DNA from: Gammaproteobacteria bacterium
GTDB lineage: Bacteria > Pseudomonadota > Gammaproteobacteria > Nevskiales > Nevskiaceae
NCBI GenBank assembly: GCA_016182805.1
Contig: JACPFV010000023.1
Location: forward strand, 20,124 to 84,123
DNA length: 64,000 bases
Reading direction: 5' to 3'
Made by a program: the position numbers and the translations under genes. Positions 44,285 to 53,205 of this stretch are shown piece by piece; position 1 is the stretch's first letter; each line of letters starts with the position of its first letter. The notes below the pieces were generated by a model. The model saw only the letters and a program-made list of their open reading frames with translations, did no database searches and was not told where the DNA came from.

Positions 44285-45075
44285 GCGACTTTCACGTTGA
44301 TTTCGCGGTCATCCTGACCGCCCTGACGTTGTTCACCGGCCTGATCTGGGCGCTGGACAAATGGTGGTGGGCGCCGGCACGGCAGTTCAAGCTGGCGCCG
44401 GGCGAGGCGGACAAGCCGAACTGGCTGATCGACACCTCGCGCTCGTTCTTCCCGGTGATCCTGATCGTGCTGCTGCTGCGTTCGTTCCTGGTTGAGCCGT
44501 TCCGCATCCCGTCCGGCTCGATGATCCCGACGCTGCTGGTCGGCGATTTCATCCTGGTCAACAAGTTCACCTACGGCCTGCGCGATCCCGTGTTCCACAC
44601 CAAGTTCGTGGACGGCGGTAAGCCGCAGCGCGGCGACGTGGTCGTGTTCCGCTTTCCGCTCGATCCGAGCAAGGATTTCATCAAGCGCGTGATCGGCCTG
44701 CCGGGCGACCGCATCGCCTACCGCGACAAGACCCTGTACATCAACGGCGAGGTCATGCGGCTCGACGCCGACGGCGTATATACTGCAATCGGCCTGCCGC
44801 CGCCGGGCGTGGTCTACCGCTACAGCGAGGCGCTGGGCGGGGCCAAGCACGCGGTGCTGATCAACCCGGCGCGCCCGGCCGAGGGTTTCGAGTTCGTGGT
44901 ACCGCAAGGCGAGTACTTCGTGATGGGCGACAACCGGGACGGCAGCGACGACAGCCGCCGCTGGGGCACGGTGCCGGAGCGCAATCTCGTCGGACGGGCG
45001 TTCTTCATCTGGATGAGTTGGGACGCCTCGCGCTTCCGCCCGGACTGGGGCCGCATCGGCATGAGCATCCGCTGA
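44281..45075 (+). CDS. lepB: Signal peptidase I
   Basis: [56 protein letters not shown] overlap with lepA. Confidence 0.97.
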   Translation: MSDFHVDFAVILTALTLFTGLIWALDKWWWAPARQFKLAPGEADKPNWLIDTSRSFFPVILIVLLLRSFLVEPFRIPSGSMIPTLLVGDFILVNKFTYGLRDPVFHTKFVDGGKPQRGDVVVFRFPLDPSKDFIKRVIGLPGDRIAYRDKTLYINGEVMRLDADGVYTAIGLPPPGVVYRYSEALGGAKHAVLINPARPAEGFEFVVPQGEYFVMGDNRDGSDDSRRWGTVPERNLVGRAFFIWMSWDASRFRPDWGRIGMSIR

Positions 45076-45092
45076 CCGCCGGGGGAGAGGAT

Positions 45093-45476
45093 ATGCGTTT
45101 GCGCCGTTCGCAACTGGGTCTGGGCATGTGGGGCTGGTTCTACGTGGCCGGCACGATGGGCGTCATCGCGATGGTCGGCATCAAGTCCGTGCCCATCTAC
45201 ACCAACCAGATGGCGATCCAGCGCGCGATCCAGCAGGTGGCCGGCCAGGGCGCGCTGGCCAGCGCCAGCGCGCCGGAAGTGCGCAGCGCCTTGCAGCGAT
45301 TCTGGGACATCGAAGACATCGCGATGCTGGACACCAAGGAAGTGAAGGTGAAGAAGACCGCGGCCGGCCGCTCGCTGGCGTACGAGTACGAGGCGCGCGT
45401 GCACCTGTTCTACAACATCGACATCGTCATGACGTTCGCCGACGAAGTGCCGATGAGGGCCGGCGAGGGCGCTTGA
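45093..45476 (+). CDS. DUF4845 domain-containing protein
   Basis: Single-TM small protein between lepB and rnc (QLGLGMWGWFYVAGTMGVIAMVGIKSVPIYTN). Confidence 0.8.
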   Translation: MRLRRSQLGLGMWGWFYVAGTMGVIAMVGIKSVPIYTNQMAIQRAIQQVAGQGALASASAPEVRSALQRFWDIEDIAMLDTKEVKVKKTAAGRSLAYEYEARVHLFYNIDIVMTFADEVPMRAGEGA

Positions 45477-46159
45477 GCGAGCCGCTCGCGCGCCTCGAAG
45501 CCGCACTGGGCCACCGCTTCAAGAACCCGGACCTGCTGCAGCGCGCGCTGACGCACCGCTCGCGCGGGGCGCAGAACAACGAGCGCCTGGAGTTCCTCGG
45601 CGACGGACTGGTCAACTTCGTCATCGGCGAAGCCCTGTTCCGTTCGCGGCCGCAGGCCGAGGAGGGCGACCTCTCGCGCCTGCGCGCGAGCCTGGTACGC
45701 GAGGAGTCGCTGGCGCGCGTCGCCGGCGTCCTGGCGCTGGGGGACGTTCTGGCGCTGGGGCCGGGCGAGCTGCGCAGCGGCGGCTTTCGGCGCGAGTCGA
45801 TCCTGGCCGATGCGCTGGAGGCAGTGCTCGGCGCGGTGTTTCTCGACGATGGTTTTGAGGCTGCGCGCGATGTTTGCCTGCGGCTGTTCGCGCAGGCGCT
45901 GACGGAACTGCCCGACCCGGACACGCTCAAGGACCCCAAGACGCGCCTGCAGGAGTGGCTGCAAGGGCGCGGAAGGCCGCTGCCGGAGTACCTGGTGCTG
46001 AACATGGAAGGGCCGCCGCACCGCCAGACCTTCACCGCCGCCTGCCGCCTGCGCGACACCGGCGAGCAAACCGAAGCGGCCGGCGGCAGCCGCAAGCAGG
46101 CCGAGCAGTCGGCCGCCGAACAAATGCTGAATCAACTGAACGAGACCCGAAATGCGTAG
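45473..46159 (+). CDS. rnc: Ribonuclease III
   Basis: NERLEFLGDGLVNFVIGEALF catalytic motif, C-terminal dsRBD; apparent TTG start overlapping the upstream stop. Confidence 0.95.
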   Translation: MSEPLARLEAALGHRFKNPDLLQRALTHRSRGAQNNERLEFLGDGLVNFVIGEALFRSRPQAEEGDLSRLRASLVREESLARVAGVLALGDVLALGPGELRSGGFRRESILADALEAVLGAVFLDDGFEAARDVCLRLFAQALTELPDPDTLKDPKTRLQEWLQGRGRPLPEYLVLNMEGPPHRQTFTAACRLRDTGEQTEAAGGSRKQAEQSAAEQMLNQLNETRNA

Positions 46160-47036
46160 CGGAATGGTCGCCGTCGTCGGCCGGCCGAATGTCGGCAAGT
46201 CCTCGCTGGTCAATGCCCTGGTCGGGCAGAAGGTCAGCATCGTCACGCCCAAGCCGCAGACCACGCGCCACCGCATCCAGGGCGTGGTCAACCGGCCCGA
46301 GGGCCAGGTCGTGTTCGTGGACACGCCGGGCATCCATCGCAAGACGCCGTTCGCGCTCAACCGCTATCTCAACGAGGCCGCCATCGGCGGCCTGCGCGGC
46401 GTGGACGTGGTGCTGTTCGTGGTGGAAGCCGGCCGCTGGACCGACGAGGACGAGCAGGTGCTGGAGCGCGTCAAGACCTGCGCGGTGCCGGTCGGCCTGG
46501 TGCTGAACAAGGTCGACAAGCTGACCGACAAGACGCAACTGCTGCCGGAGATCGAGGCGCACGCCAAGCGCCACGGCTTCGCCTTCATCGCGCCGGTCTC
46601 GGCGCAGAAGCGCGACAACCTGGATGCCGTCGTCAAGGAGATCTTCGCCCGCCTTACCGATGGCCCGGCGCTTTACCCGGAAGACCAAGTGACCGACCGC
46701 GACCTCGCGTTCCAGCTCGCCGAGACGGTGCGGGAAAAGCTGATGCAGCGCCTGCGCCAGGAGGTGCCGTACGCGCTCACGGTCGAGATCGAGAAGCTGG
46801 AACGCGAAGGCAAGCTCACGCGCGTCAGCGCCGTGATCTGGATCGAACGCGACAGCCAGAAGGCGATCGTGATCGGCGCCGACGGCGCCGGCCTGAAGGC
46901 GATCGGCACCGCCGCGCGCAGGGAGATGGAGTACCGCCTGGGAGGCAAGGTGTTCCTGAAGCTGTGGGTGCGCGTGAAGGAAGGCTGGACCGACGACCCG
47001 CGCGCGCTGGCGCAGTTCGGTTACGACCCGACGTGA
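46152..47036 (+). CDS. era: GTPase Era
   Basis: VAVVGRPNVGKSSLVNALVGQKVSIVTPKPQTTRHRIQGV; KH domain. Confidence 0.97.
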   Translation: MRSGMVAVVGRPNVGKSSLVNALVGQKVSIVTPKPQTTRHRIQGVVNRPEGQVVFVDTPGIHRKTPFALNRYLNEAAIGGLRGVDVVLFVVEAGRWTDEDEQVLERVKTCAVPVGLVLNKVDKLTDKTQLLPEIEAHAKRHGFAFIAPVSAQKRDNLDAVVKEIFARLTDGPALYPEDQVTDRDLAFQLAETVREKLMQRLRQEVPYALTVEIEKLEREGKLTRVSAVIWIERDSQKAIVIGADGAGLKAIGTAARREMEYRLGGKVFLKLWVRVKEGWTDDPRALAQFGYDPT

Positions 47037-47815
47037 ATGCGGTTCGCGCCCAGCTCGAACCCGCCTACCTTTTAAGCCAGCGTCCGTACCGCGAAACCAG
47101 CGCCCTGCTGGAAATCTTCAGCGCCGCGCACGGCCGCGTCGGCCTGGTGGCCCGCGGCGTGCGCGGCCCCAAGTCCAGGCAGCGCGGCGCCTTGCAACTT
47201 TTTCAGCGCCTGCTCCTGTCCTGGACCGAACGCGGTGAACTGGGCACGCTGACCGGCGCGGAAGCCGGCGGGCCGGCGGCGGTACTGGCAGGCGAGGCGA
47301 TCTTTTCCGGCTGGTATCTGAACGAGTTGCTGTTGCGCCTGCTCCAACGCCACGACCCGCATCCTCTGCTGTTTGCGATCTACGAGGCGACGCTGCAACA
47401 GCTTGCCGCCTCGCCTGATTTGGGGGTTCCCTCTCCCCCAGCGGGAGAGGGTGGCCCGAAGGGTCGGGAGAGGGGCAGGGGTACCACCGCCGAATCAGCA
47501 TTGCGACTCTTCGAGCTGCACCTCCTCGCCGAACTCGGCTACGGCCTCCAGCTCCCGAACACGCTAGACCCGTCCCGTACCTACCGCTACGACTTCGAGC
47601 GCGGCCCCGTTCCCCAGGAGTTTGCGACGTCGGAGACTTATCCAGGTGCCAGCCTCCTGGCGCTGGCCAAAGGCAAGCTCGACTCGCCGGAGTCGCTGCG
47701 CGACGCCAAGCGCCTGCTGCGCGCCGCGCTGGCGCTGCACCTCGGCGGTCGGCCGCTGGAGACGCCGCGCCTGTTGCGCAAGTTGCGCCGTCGTCGGCCA
47801 GGCCAGGATGCTTAA
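47033..47815 (+). CDS. recO: DNA repair protein RecO
   Basis: PAYLLSQRPYRETSALLEIFSAAHGRVGLVARGVRG; GTGA overlap with era; contains an unusual in-frame low-complexity insert. Confidence 0.92.
   Translation: MNAVRAQLEPAYLLSQRPYRETSALLEIFSAAHGRVGLVARGVRGPKSRQRGALQLFQRLLLSWTERGELGTLTGAEAGGPAAVLAGEAIFSGWYLNELLLRLLQRHDPHPLLFAIYEATLQQLAASPDLGVPSPPAGEGGPKGRERGRGTTAESALRLFELHLLAELGYGLQLPNTLDPSRTYRYDFERGPVPQEFATSETYPGASLLALAKGKLDSPESLRDAKRLLRAALALHLGGRPLETPRLLRKLRRRRPGQDA
47412..47492. repeat. In-frame palindromic element inside recO
   Basis: Perfect palindrome CCCTCTCCC-ccagc-GGGAGAGGG at 47429-47451 followed by GGCCCGAAGGGTCGGGAGAGGGGCAGGGG. Confidence 0.65.
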
Positions 47816-47839
47816 AATGCCCGTCCGCCAACGACAACA

Positions 47840-48586
47840 ATGCACATGGAACCCATCCGTCTCGGCGTCAACGTAGATCACGTCGCCACCATCCGCCAGG
47901 CGCGCGGAACGAAGTACCCGGACCCGGTCGAGGCCGGACTTCTGTCCGCCGCCGCCGGGGCCGACAGCATCACGATCCACCTGCGCGAGGACCGGCGCCA
48001 CATCCAGGAGCACGACGTCGAGCGCATGCTCGCGCGCTCGCCGGTGCCGGTGAACCTGGAAATGGCGGTCACGGACGAAATGGTCGCGCTGGCCTGCGCG
48101 GCACGCCCCGCCTATTGCTGCCTGGTGCCGGAGCGGCGCCAGGAGTTGACCACCGAGGGCGGCCTGGACGTGGCGGCGCACCTCGATACGATTGCCGCCG
48201 CCTGCAGGCGCCTAGCGCGCGCCAAGATCAAGGTGGCGCTGTTCATCGACCCCTGGCCGGAGCAGCTCGAAGCCGCCGCCAAGACCGGCGCCCCACATCT
48301 GGAGATTCACACCGGCCGCTATGCGGAAGCGCGGTCGTCCAAGGCGCGAAATGCGGAGCGCAAGCGCATCGCAAGCTTCACGCGCGCCGCCGCCAAGTCC
48401 GGATTCGAAGTGCATGCCGGGCACGGACTCAATGTGGAGAATGTCGGCGACATCGCCGCTGTCCCGGAAATCGTCGAGCTGAACATCGGCCACGCCATCG
48501 TCGCACGCGCCCTCTATATCGGCTTTCCCGCCGCCGTGGCGGAGATGCGGCGCGCGATGAACGACGCGCGGCATCCGCGGCCGTGA
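47840..48586 (+). CDS. pdxJ: Pyridoxine 5'-phosphate synthase
   Basis: LGVNVDHVATIRQARGTKYPDPVEAGLLSAAAGADSITIHLREDRRHIQ; ATG 47840 or 47846. Confidence 0.97.
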   Translation: MHMEPIRLGVNVDHVATIRQARGTKYPDPVEAGLLSAAAGADSITIHLREDRRHIQEHDVERMLARSPVPVNLEMAVTDEMVALACAARPAYCCLVPERRQELTTEGGLDVAAHLDTIAAACRRLARAKIKVALFIDPWPEQLEAAAKTGAPHLEIHTGRYAEARSSKARNAERKRIASFTRAAAKSGFEVHAGHGLNVENVGDIAAVPEIVELNIGHAIVARALYIGFPAAVAEMRRAMNDARHPRP

Positions 48587-48957
48587 TCTACGGGATAGGC
48601 GTGGACATTGTCCGCGTCGAGCGGATCGAGCAGTCCCTCGCGCGCTTCGGGCGGCGCTTCGTCGATCGCATCCTGCACCCCGACGAGCATGCGGAGTTCG
48701 CTGCCGTCCGCGCGCCGGCTCTGTACTTGGCCAAGGCGTTCGCCGTGAAAGAGGCCTTCGGCAAGGCCCTGGGCACCGGCGTGAGCGGGTTCGAGTTCAA
48801 GGACGTGGGAGCGGTGCGCCGTGAGCTGGGCAAGCCGGTGATCGTGATGTCGCGGGACCTCGATCGGCGCCTCGGCGCGTGCGGAATCAAGACGGCGCAC
48901 GTTTCGTTATCCGACGAGCGCGACATCGTCTGTGCGATGGTCGTTCTGGAAACGTGA
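48583..48957 (+). CDS. acpS: Holo-[acyl-carrier-protein] synthase
   Basis: IYGIGVDIVRVERIEQSLARFGRRF; AKAFAVKEAFGKALGTG. Confidence 0.95.
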   Translation: MIYGIGVDIVRVERIEQSLARFGRRFVDRILHPDEHAEFAAVRAPALYLAKAFAVKEAFGKALGTGVSGFEFKDVGAVRRELGKPVIVMSRDLDRRLGACGIKTAHVSLSDERDIVCAMVVLET

Positions 48958-49208
48958 GGAAGCGATGCGCCCAACAGATCAAGGGCATCCTGACCCACTT
49001 ACACGCGCATCATGATGCATCCGAGCGCACGACCGTAACCCTTGATGTCGAGATTGAGCGCCTTCAAGGAAGCGGCCGAGCGAGTTGCCAAGCAGGGCGC
49101 AACTGCGTAAACATCACCCCGCCTCCCCTCGCATCCGAGGCGGAGCATCTTGACCCGGCCACGAGTGGAGCACTTTGGGGCGGCCGCCCGGGTTTGTCCG
49201 GACAGGGG

Positions 49209-49502
49209 TCATGCAGGCCGGAACGAAATCCGCAGACCGAGGGCGTGCGCCACCTTCATCACCGTGGCCAAGCTTGGGTTGCCTTCGCCAGATAGCGCCT
49301 TGTATAAGCCCTCACGAGTCAGGCCGGTATCGCGGGCAAGCTGGCTCATGTTTCTGGCGCGAGCGACCACGCCCAGAGCATGAGCGAGGACCGCCGGATC
49401 GTCACCGCCTTCGTCCATGATCGCCTCAAGGTAGGCTGCAATCTGCTCCTCCGACTTGAGGTACTCGGCTGTGTCGTAACGGCTGAATGTTTCGGTGTTC
49501 AT
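49209..49502 (-). CDS. HigA-like addiction module antidote protein (XRE-type HTH)
   Basis: MNTETFSRYDTAEYLKSEEQIAAYLEAIMDEG...ARARNMSQLARDTGLTREGLYKALSGEGNPSLATVMKVAHALGL. Confidence 0.85.
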   Translation of the reverse strand: MNTETFSRYDTAEYLKSEEQIAAYLEAIMDEGGDDPAVLAHALGVVARARNMSQLARDTGLTREGLYKALSGEGNPSLATVMKVAHALGLRISFRPA

Positions 49503-49505
49503 CGC

Positions 49506-49803
49506 TCAATCCTTCCAATGTGCGGCGATGGACTTGGCTGCGATGATGTCGCGCGCCTGCGTGGATTTGTCGCCGCCACACAGAAGCAGGACGAGCAGCC
49601 TGCCGCGCCGCATGAAATACACCCGATAGCCGGGTCCATAATCGATCCGCATCTCGCTGATTCCTTCGACCACCGGTTTCACATCGCCGGGATTTCCTGC
49701 GGAGAGCCGATCCAGGCGTGCCTGAATGCGCGCCGCTGCTCGAATATCCCGCAAGTCCGACAGCCAGCGGTCAAAGGTGGCGCTTTATTATTAGCTCCAG
49801 CAT
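49506..49803 (-). pseudogene. HigB/RelE-like toxin (Gp49/addiction-module killer family) with apparent 1-nt frameshift after codon 7
   Basis: ATG 49803 reads MLELIIK then frame breaks; +1 frame gives ATFDRWLSDLRDIRAAARIQARLDRLSAGNPGDVKPVVEGISEMRIDYGPGYRVYFMRRGRLLVLLLCGGDKSTQARDI. In-frame TTG at 49754 is the track start. Confidence 0.7.
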
Positions 49804-50142
49804 GCGTTAACTGTAGTTATCACGTCTGGTCATGTCAACATTTGTCGGGCGACAGTAGTGTCCGGTTCATTGAAAGCCACAACGCGGAAACTGACGTCGT
49901 AGCCGCCAGATTTACGCGGATTTGGATCGCCGTTCACACCTGTAGCTGGCCAAGACATTAGAAAGCAGGCAGTTATCGCAGCAATACCCGGCGTCGGGTT
50001 TCCGGCGCAAATCCTCTGCATCGCTCGTGGTCCGACACTTGCCTTGACCGCTTGGGGTCCCCGGTCGTCCGGCGGCGCGTCCGCATCGTCGCGCCTCCAC
50101 GCCACTCGGGGCGTTCGTTCCAAGCAGGCGAGAGGTGAATTC

Positions 50143-51603
50143 GTGGACATACTGGAGGCGTCGACGCTGCAGCGCGAAGGCGTGCGTCACCACCGGGCGG
50201 GGGACCTCGCCGAGGCCATGCGTTGTTACCGCACGGCCTTGAAGGTTGACCCGGATAACGCGCAGGCGTGGCATACGATGGGCCTGCTCGCCACGGAGAC
50301 CGGGCGGTTCCAGGGCGCGATGAAGCTCATGACCCGCTCGCTCGAAATCCAGCCGGACAACCCGGAATGCCTGGGCGATCTGGGCAACGTGCTGCTGCAC
50401 GTGGGCCGGCCATCCGAGGCGGAAGAAGTTCTGCGCCTGTCGCTGCGCCTGCGGCCCAACTCCTCGGTCGTTACCTTGGATCTCGGCGCGGCCCTCGCCA
50501 TGCAGGGCCAGTACGAGCCCGCGATCTCCGCATTTCACAAGTGCCTGGAGCGCGATCCCAACAACCGTCTTGCTTATGTCTACATCGGACTCCTCGATCT
50601 CGAATGCGGGCGAATCGATCGCGCGGAGGCGATGGCGCGCGAAGCGGTCAAACGCAAGCTGGACGACTGGTTGGCGCACTACAACCTCGGCACATTCCTG
50701 CTGCTCACCGAGCGATTTTCGGAAGGTTGGCAGGAACTTGAGTGGCGCCTGAGGCGAGAAGGCTACGTCCATCCACGCTGGGCACCCGACTGGGACGGCT
50801 CCAGCCTCCGTGGAAAAACCATCCTGCTGCTTCCCGAACAGGGACTCGGCGACACCATTCAGACACTGCGCTATGCGCCACTGCTGAGGCAGCGTGGTGC
50901 ACGAGTGCTTTTCCACTGCCCGGAGCCGCTGCGAGCCCTTGTCGCCGAATCGGGACTCGTCGACGAATTTATCGGTGAAGGCCAGATCATGCCGAAGCTC
51001 GACTGCCAGGCGATGCTCTTCTCGCTGCCCATGCACTTCGGGACCACTCTGCAATCGATTCCGGCAAAGACGCCATACCTCCGCGTGCCGCCGTCGCGCA
51101 TGGAGAAATGGCGCAAGAGGTTGATACGGAGAAAAGGCGTCAAGGTCGGGCTGGTGTGGGCGGGAAATCCCGATCACAAGAACGACCGCAACCGATCCAT
51201 GTCGCTTTGGGATCTGAAACCGTTGTTGAGGATGCAGGGAATCCAGTACTTCAGCCTGCAGAAGGGGCCTGCCGCCGTGCAACTGCGCGAGTGTCGCGAG
51301 GCGGAAGATGTCGTCGATCTTGGCCGTGATCTGAAAGACTTCGCCGATACCGCGGCCGCGATCCAGAATCTCGATCTGGTCATTACGGTGGATACGTCGG
51401 TTGCACACCTTGCTGGAGCCCTTGGGAAACCGACCTGGGTCATGTTGCCCCGACTTCCCGACTGGAGGTGGATGATCGGTCGTGCCGAGAGTCCGTGGTA
51501 CCCAAGCTTGAGATTGTGGCGTCAGACGAAGCGCGGAGATTGGGGGACGCTCACGAGTTCGGTGGCTGACGAACTGGCGAAGCGGAATTCCATCCGGCGC
51601 TAA
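50143..51603 (+). CDS. TPR-repeat glycosyltransferase (GT9-like C-terminal domain)
   Basis: N-terminal TPRs (AMRCYRTALKVDPDNAQAWHTMGLLATETGRFQGA); C-terminal LPEQGLGDTIQTLRYAPLL and ITVDTSVAHLAGALGKPTWVMLPRLPDWRWMIGRAESPWYPSLRLWRQ; GTG start. Confidence 0.85.
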   Translation: MDILEASTLQREGVRHHRAGDLAEAMRCYRTALKVDPDNAQAWHTMGLLATETGRFQGAMKLMTRSLEIQPDNPECLGDLGNVLLHVGRPSEAEEVLRLSLRLRPNSSVVTLDLGAALAMQGQYEPAISAFHKCLERDPNNRLAYVYIGLLDLECGRIDRAEAMAREAVKRKLDDWLAHYNLGTFLLLTERFSEGWQELEWRLRREGYVHPRWAPDWDGSSLRGKTILLLPEQGLGDTIQTLRYAPLLRQRGARVLFHCPEPLRALVAESGLVDEFIGEGQIMPKLDCQAMLFSLPMHFGTTLQSIPAKTPYLRVPPSRMEKWRKRLIRRKGVKVGLVWAGNPDHKNDRNRSMSLWDLKPLLRMQGIQYFSLQKGPAAVQLRECREAEDVVDLGRDLKDFADTAAAIQNLDLVITVDTSVAHLAGALGKPTWVMLPRLPDWRWMIGRAESPWYPSLRLWRQTKRGDWGTLTSSVADELAKRNSIRR

Positions 51604-51643
51604 CGCCGGGCCCTCGCATGCTTCGATTCGCGCCGCCAGGTGC

Positions 51644-52345
51644 ATGGCACAATTCGACTCTGACGGAAGCAAGAGCATCTCGATGACTATGGCATTCAGC
51701 CGTTCCAACCCAAGTCCCCGTTACATCGAGCTTCAAAGCCAGTACAGGACGATGCACGAGAAAGGGGAGAGTTTCCTGGGCATTCCGCCCGAAGGCACTT
51801 TTCCGGGCACGAGCTTGATTTCGCAGGCACCCAGCATCAAGCGAATGATCGATCTCACCGGTGCGCGCTCGATCCTGGACTACGGCAGTGGCAAGGGCAT
51901 GCAATATCGGCCGGGGACGGTGCGCGATGAAAGTACGGGACGTGAATGGCCCAGCATTCAGGAATATTGGGGGGTCGAGCGGATTGTCTGCTACGACCCT
52001 TGTTACCCGCCATTCAGCCAGCTTCCCGTCGGTCGATTTGACGGTGTCATCTGCACCGATGTGCTTGAACACTGCCCGGAACTCGACATCCCCTGGATCG
52101 TGGATGAGATTTTTCATTTTGCATCGCAGTTTGTATTTGCGAATGTTGCGTGCTATCCCGCCAAGAAGCGGCTTCCGTCGGGGGAGAACGCGCACTGCAC
52201 GATTCGTCCGCAGCAGTGGTGGAAGGAACTGTTCGGCAATGTTGCATCGAAGTATCCAGGGACAAAATGGGAAGTGTGGATACAGCATGTTTCGATCAAG
52301 CCGCAGGGACAGACGATTGTCGAGGAACGGATCGGAAACGTTTGA
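51644..52345 (+). CDS. Class I SAM-dependent methyltransferase-like protein
   Basis: ARSILDYGSGKGMQY motif I; DGVICTDVLEHCPE. Confidence 0.75.
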   Translation: MAQFDSDGSKSISMTMAFSRSNPSPRYIELQSQYRTMHEKGESFLGIPPEGTFPGTSLISQAPSIKRMIDLTGARSILDYGSGKGMQYRPGTVRDESTGREWPSIQEYWGVERIVCYDPCYPPFSQLPVGRFDGVICTDVLEHCPELDIPWIVDEIFHFASQFVFANVACYPAKKRLPSGENAHCTIRPQQWWKELFGNVASKYPGTKWEVWIQHVSIKPQGQTIVEERIGNV

Positions 52346-52451
52346 CCTGAATTCCGGCGAACCGATGGCAAACCGGACCGCTCATCAACGATGGAAGAGC
52401 AGGTTCGCCGGCCTTGCGATCGGCGATGCAACGCATTAAGCCCGCCCAGCA

Positions 52452-53192
52452 ATGTCCATCGATCTAACGGTACTGAAGCTTCTGTACCGCCTGCGGGCCA
52501 GGTTAGGCGGCACGGAACCGAGACGCCTTCTGTCTTTTGGTTATCCCGACGCACTGATTCGACGGCAGGATCTCGAGGCATTTATCGGGCAGGAAGCCTA
52601 TGCGCACCTTCGCTGGCGCAACGACAGCGAAAGCGTCTTGCGCTGGCATGGGCTCGCGGGTCAGCTCGATGCATTGCCCGACAGCGACTCGTTGTTCCGC
52701 GCCATCGGCTTTGACCTCGAGTACTCCGATATCGCAATGGCCAGAGGTGGAGAACGGATTCTTGACCTGAACGAGCCCCTGCCGTCGTCGATGGCCGGGC
52801 AGTACGATGTCATTTACGACGGCGGCACTCTCGAGCATTGCTGCAATGTTGCGCAGGGCTTCAAGAACGCGGCAATGGCTTGCAAGCTTGGCGGCTACGT
52901 GGTCAACGTCAATCCCATGAACGTCTACAACCACGGATTCTTCAATTTTTCACCGACGTTCTATGCGGATTTCTACGGGGAGAACGGGTTCCAGATCCTC
53001 GACATCGTCATGATGCACGGTCATTACGGAACCTTGAATGCGCCCGTGACCGTTCGTCTGGATCCCTATAGGCGCTTCGCGCACGCCCCGGACAACGCGA
53101 CGATCATGGCTGTTGTTCAAAAAATGCAGGCGCGTGAAATCGCTTGGCCGGTTCAAAGAAAGTATCGCCTGTCGCCGACGTTGCGCGGTTGA
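52452..53192 (+). CDS. Hypothetical protein, methyltransferase-like fold
   Basis: Complete ORF with YDVIYDGGTLEHCCNVAQGFKNAAMACKLGGYVVNVNPMNVYNHGFFNFSPTFYADFYGENGF. Confidence 0.65.
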   Translation: MSIDLTVLKLLYRLRARLGGTEPRRLLSFGYPDALIRRQDLEAFIGQEAYAHLRWRNDSESVLRWHGLAGQLDALPDSDSLFRAIGFDLEYSDIAMARGGERILDLNEPLPSSMAGQYDVIYDGGTLEHCCNVAQGFKNAAMACKLGGYVVNVNPMNVYNHGFFNFSPTFYADFYGENGFQILDIVMMHGHYGTLNAPVTVRLDPYRRFAHAPDNATIMAVVQKMQAREIAWPVQRKYRLSPTLRG

Positions 53193-53205
53193 GGGGTTCT
53201 CGCCT

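Noticed and set aside
49820-49880. Possible IS terminal remnant (GACAGTAGTGTCCGGTTCATTG)
   Set aside because: Only vaguely reminiscent of some IS ends; no paired inverted repeat or transposase remnant found nearby.
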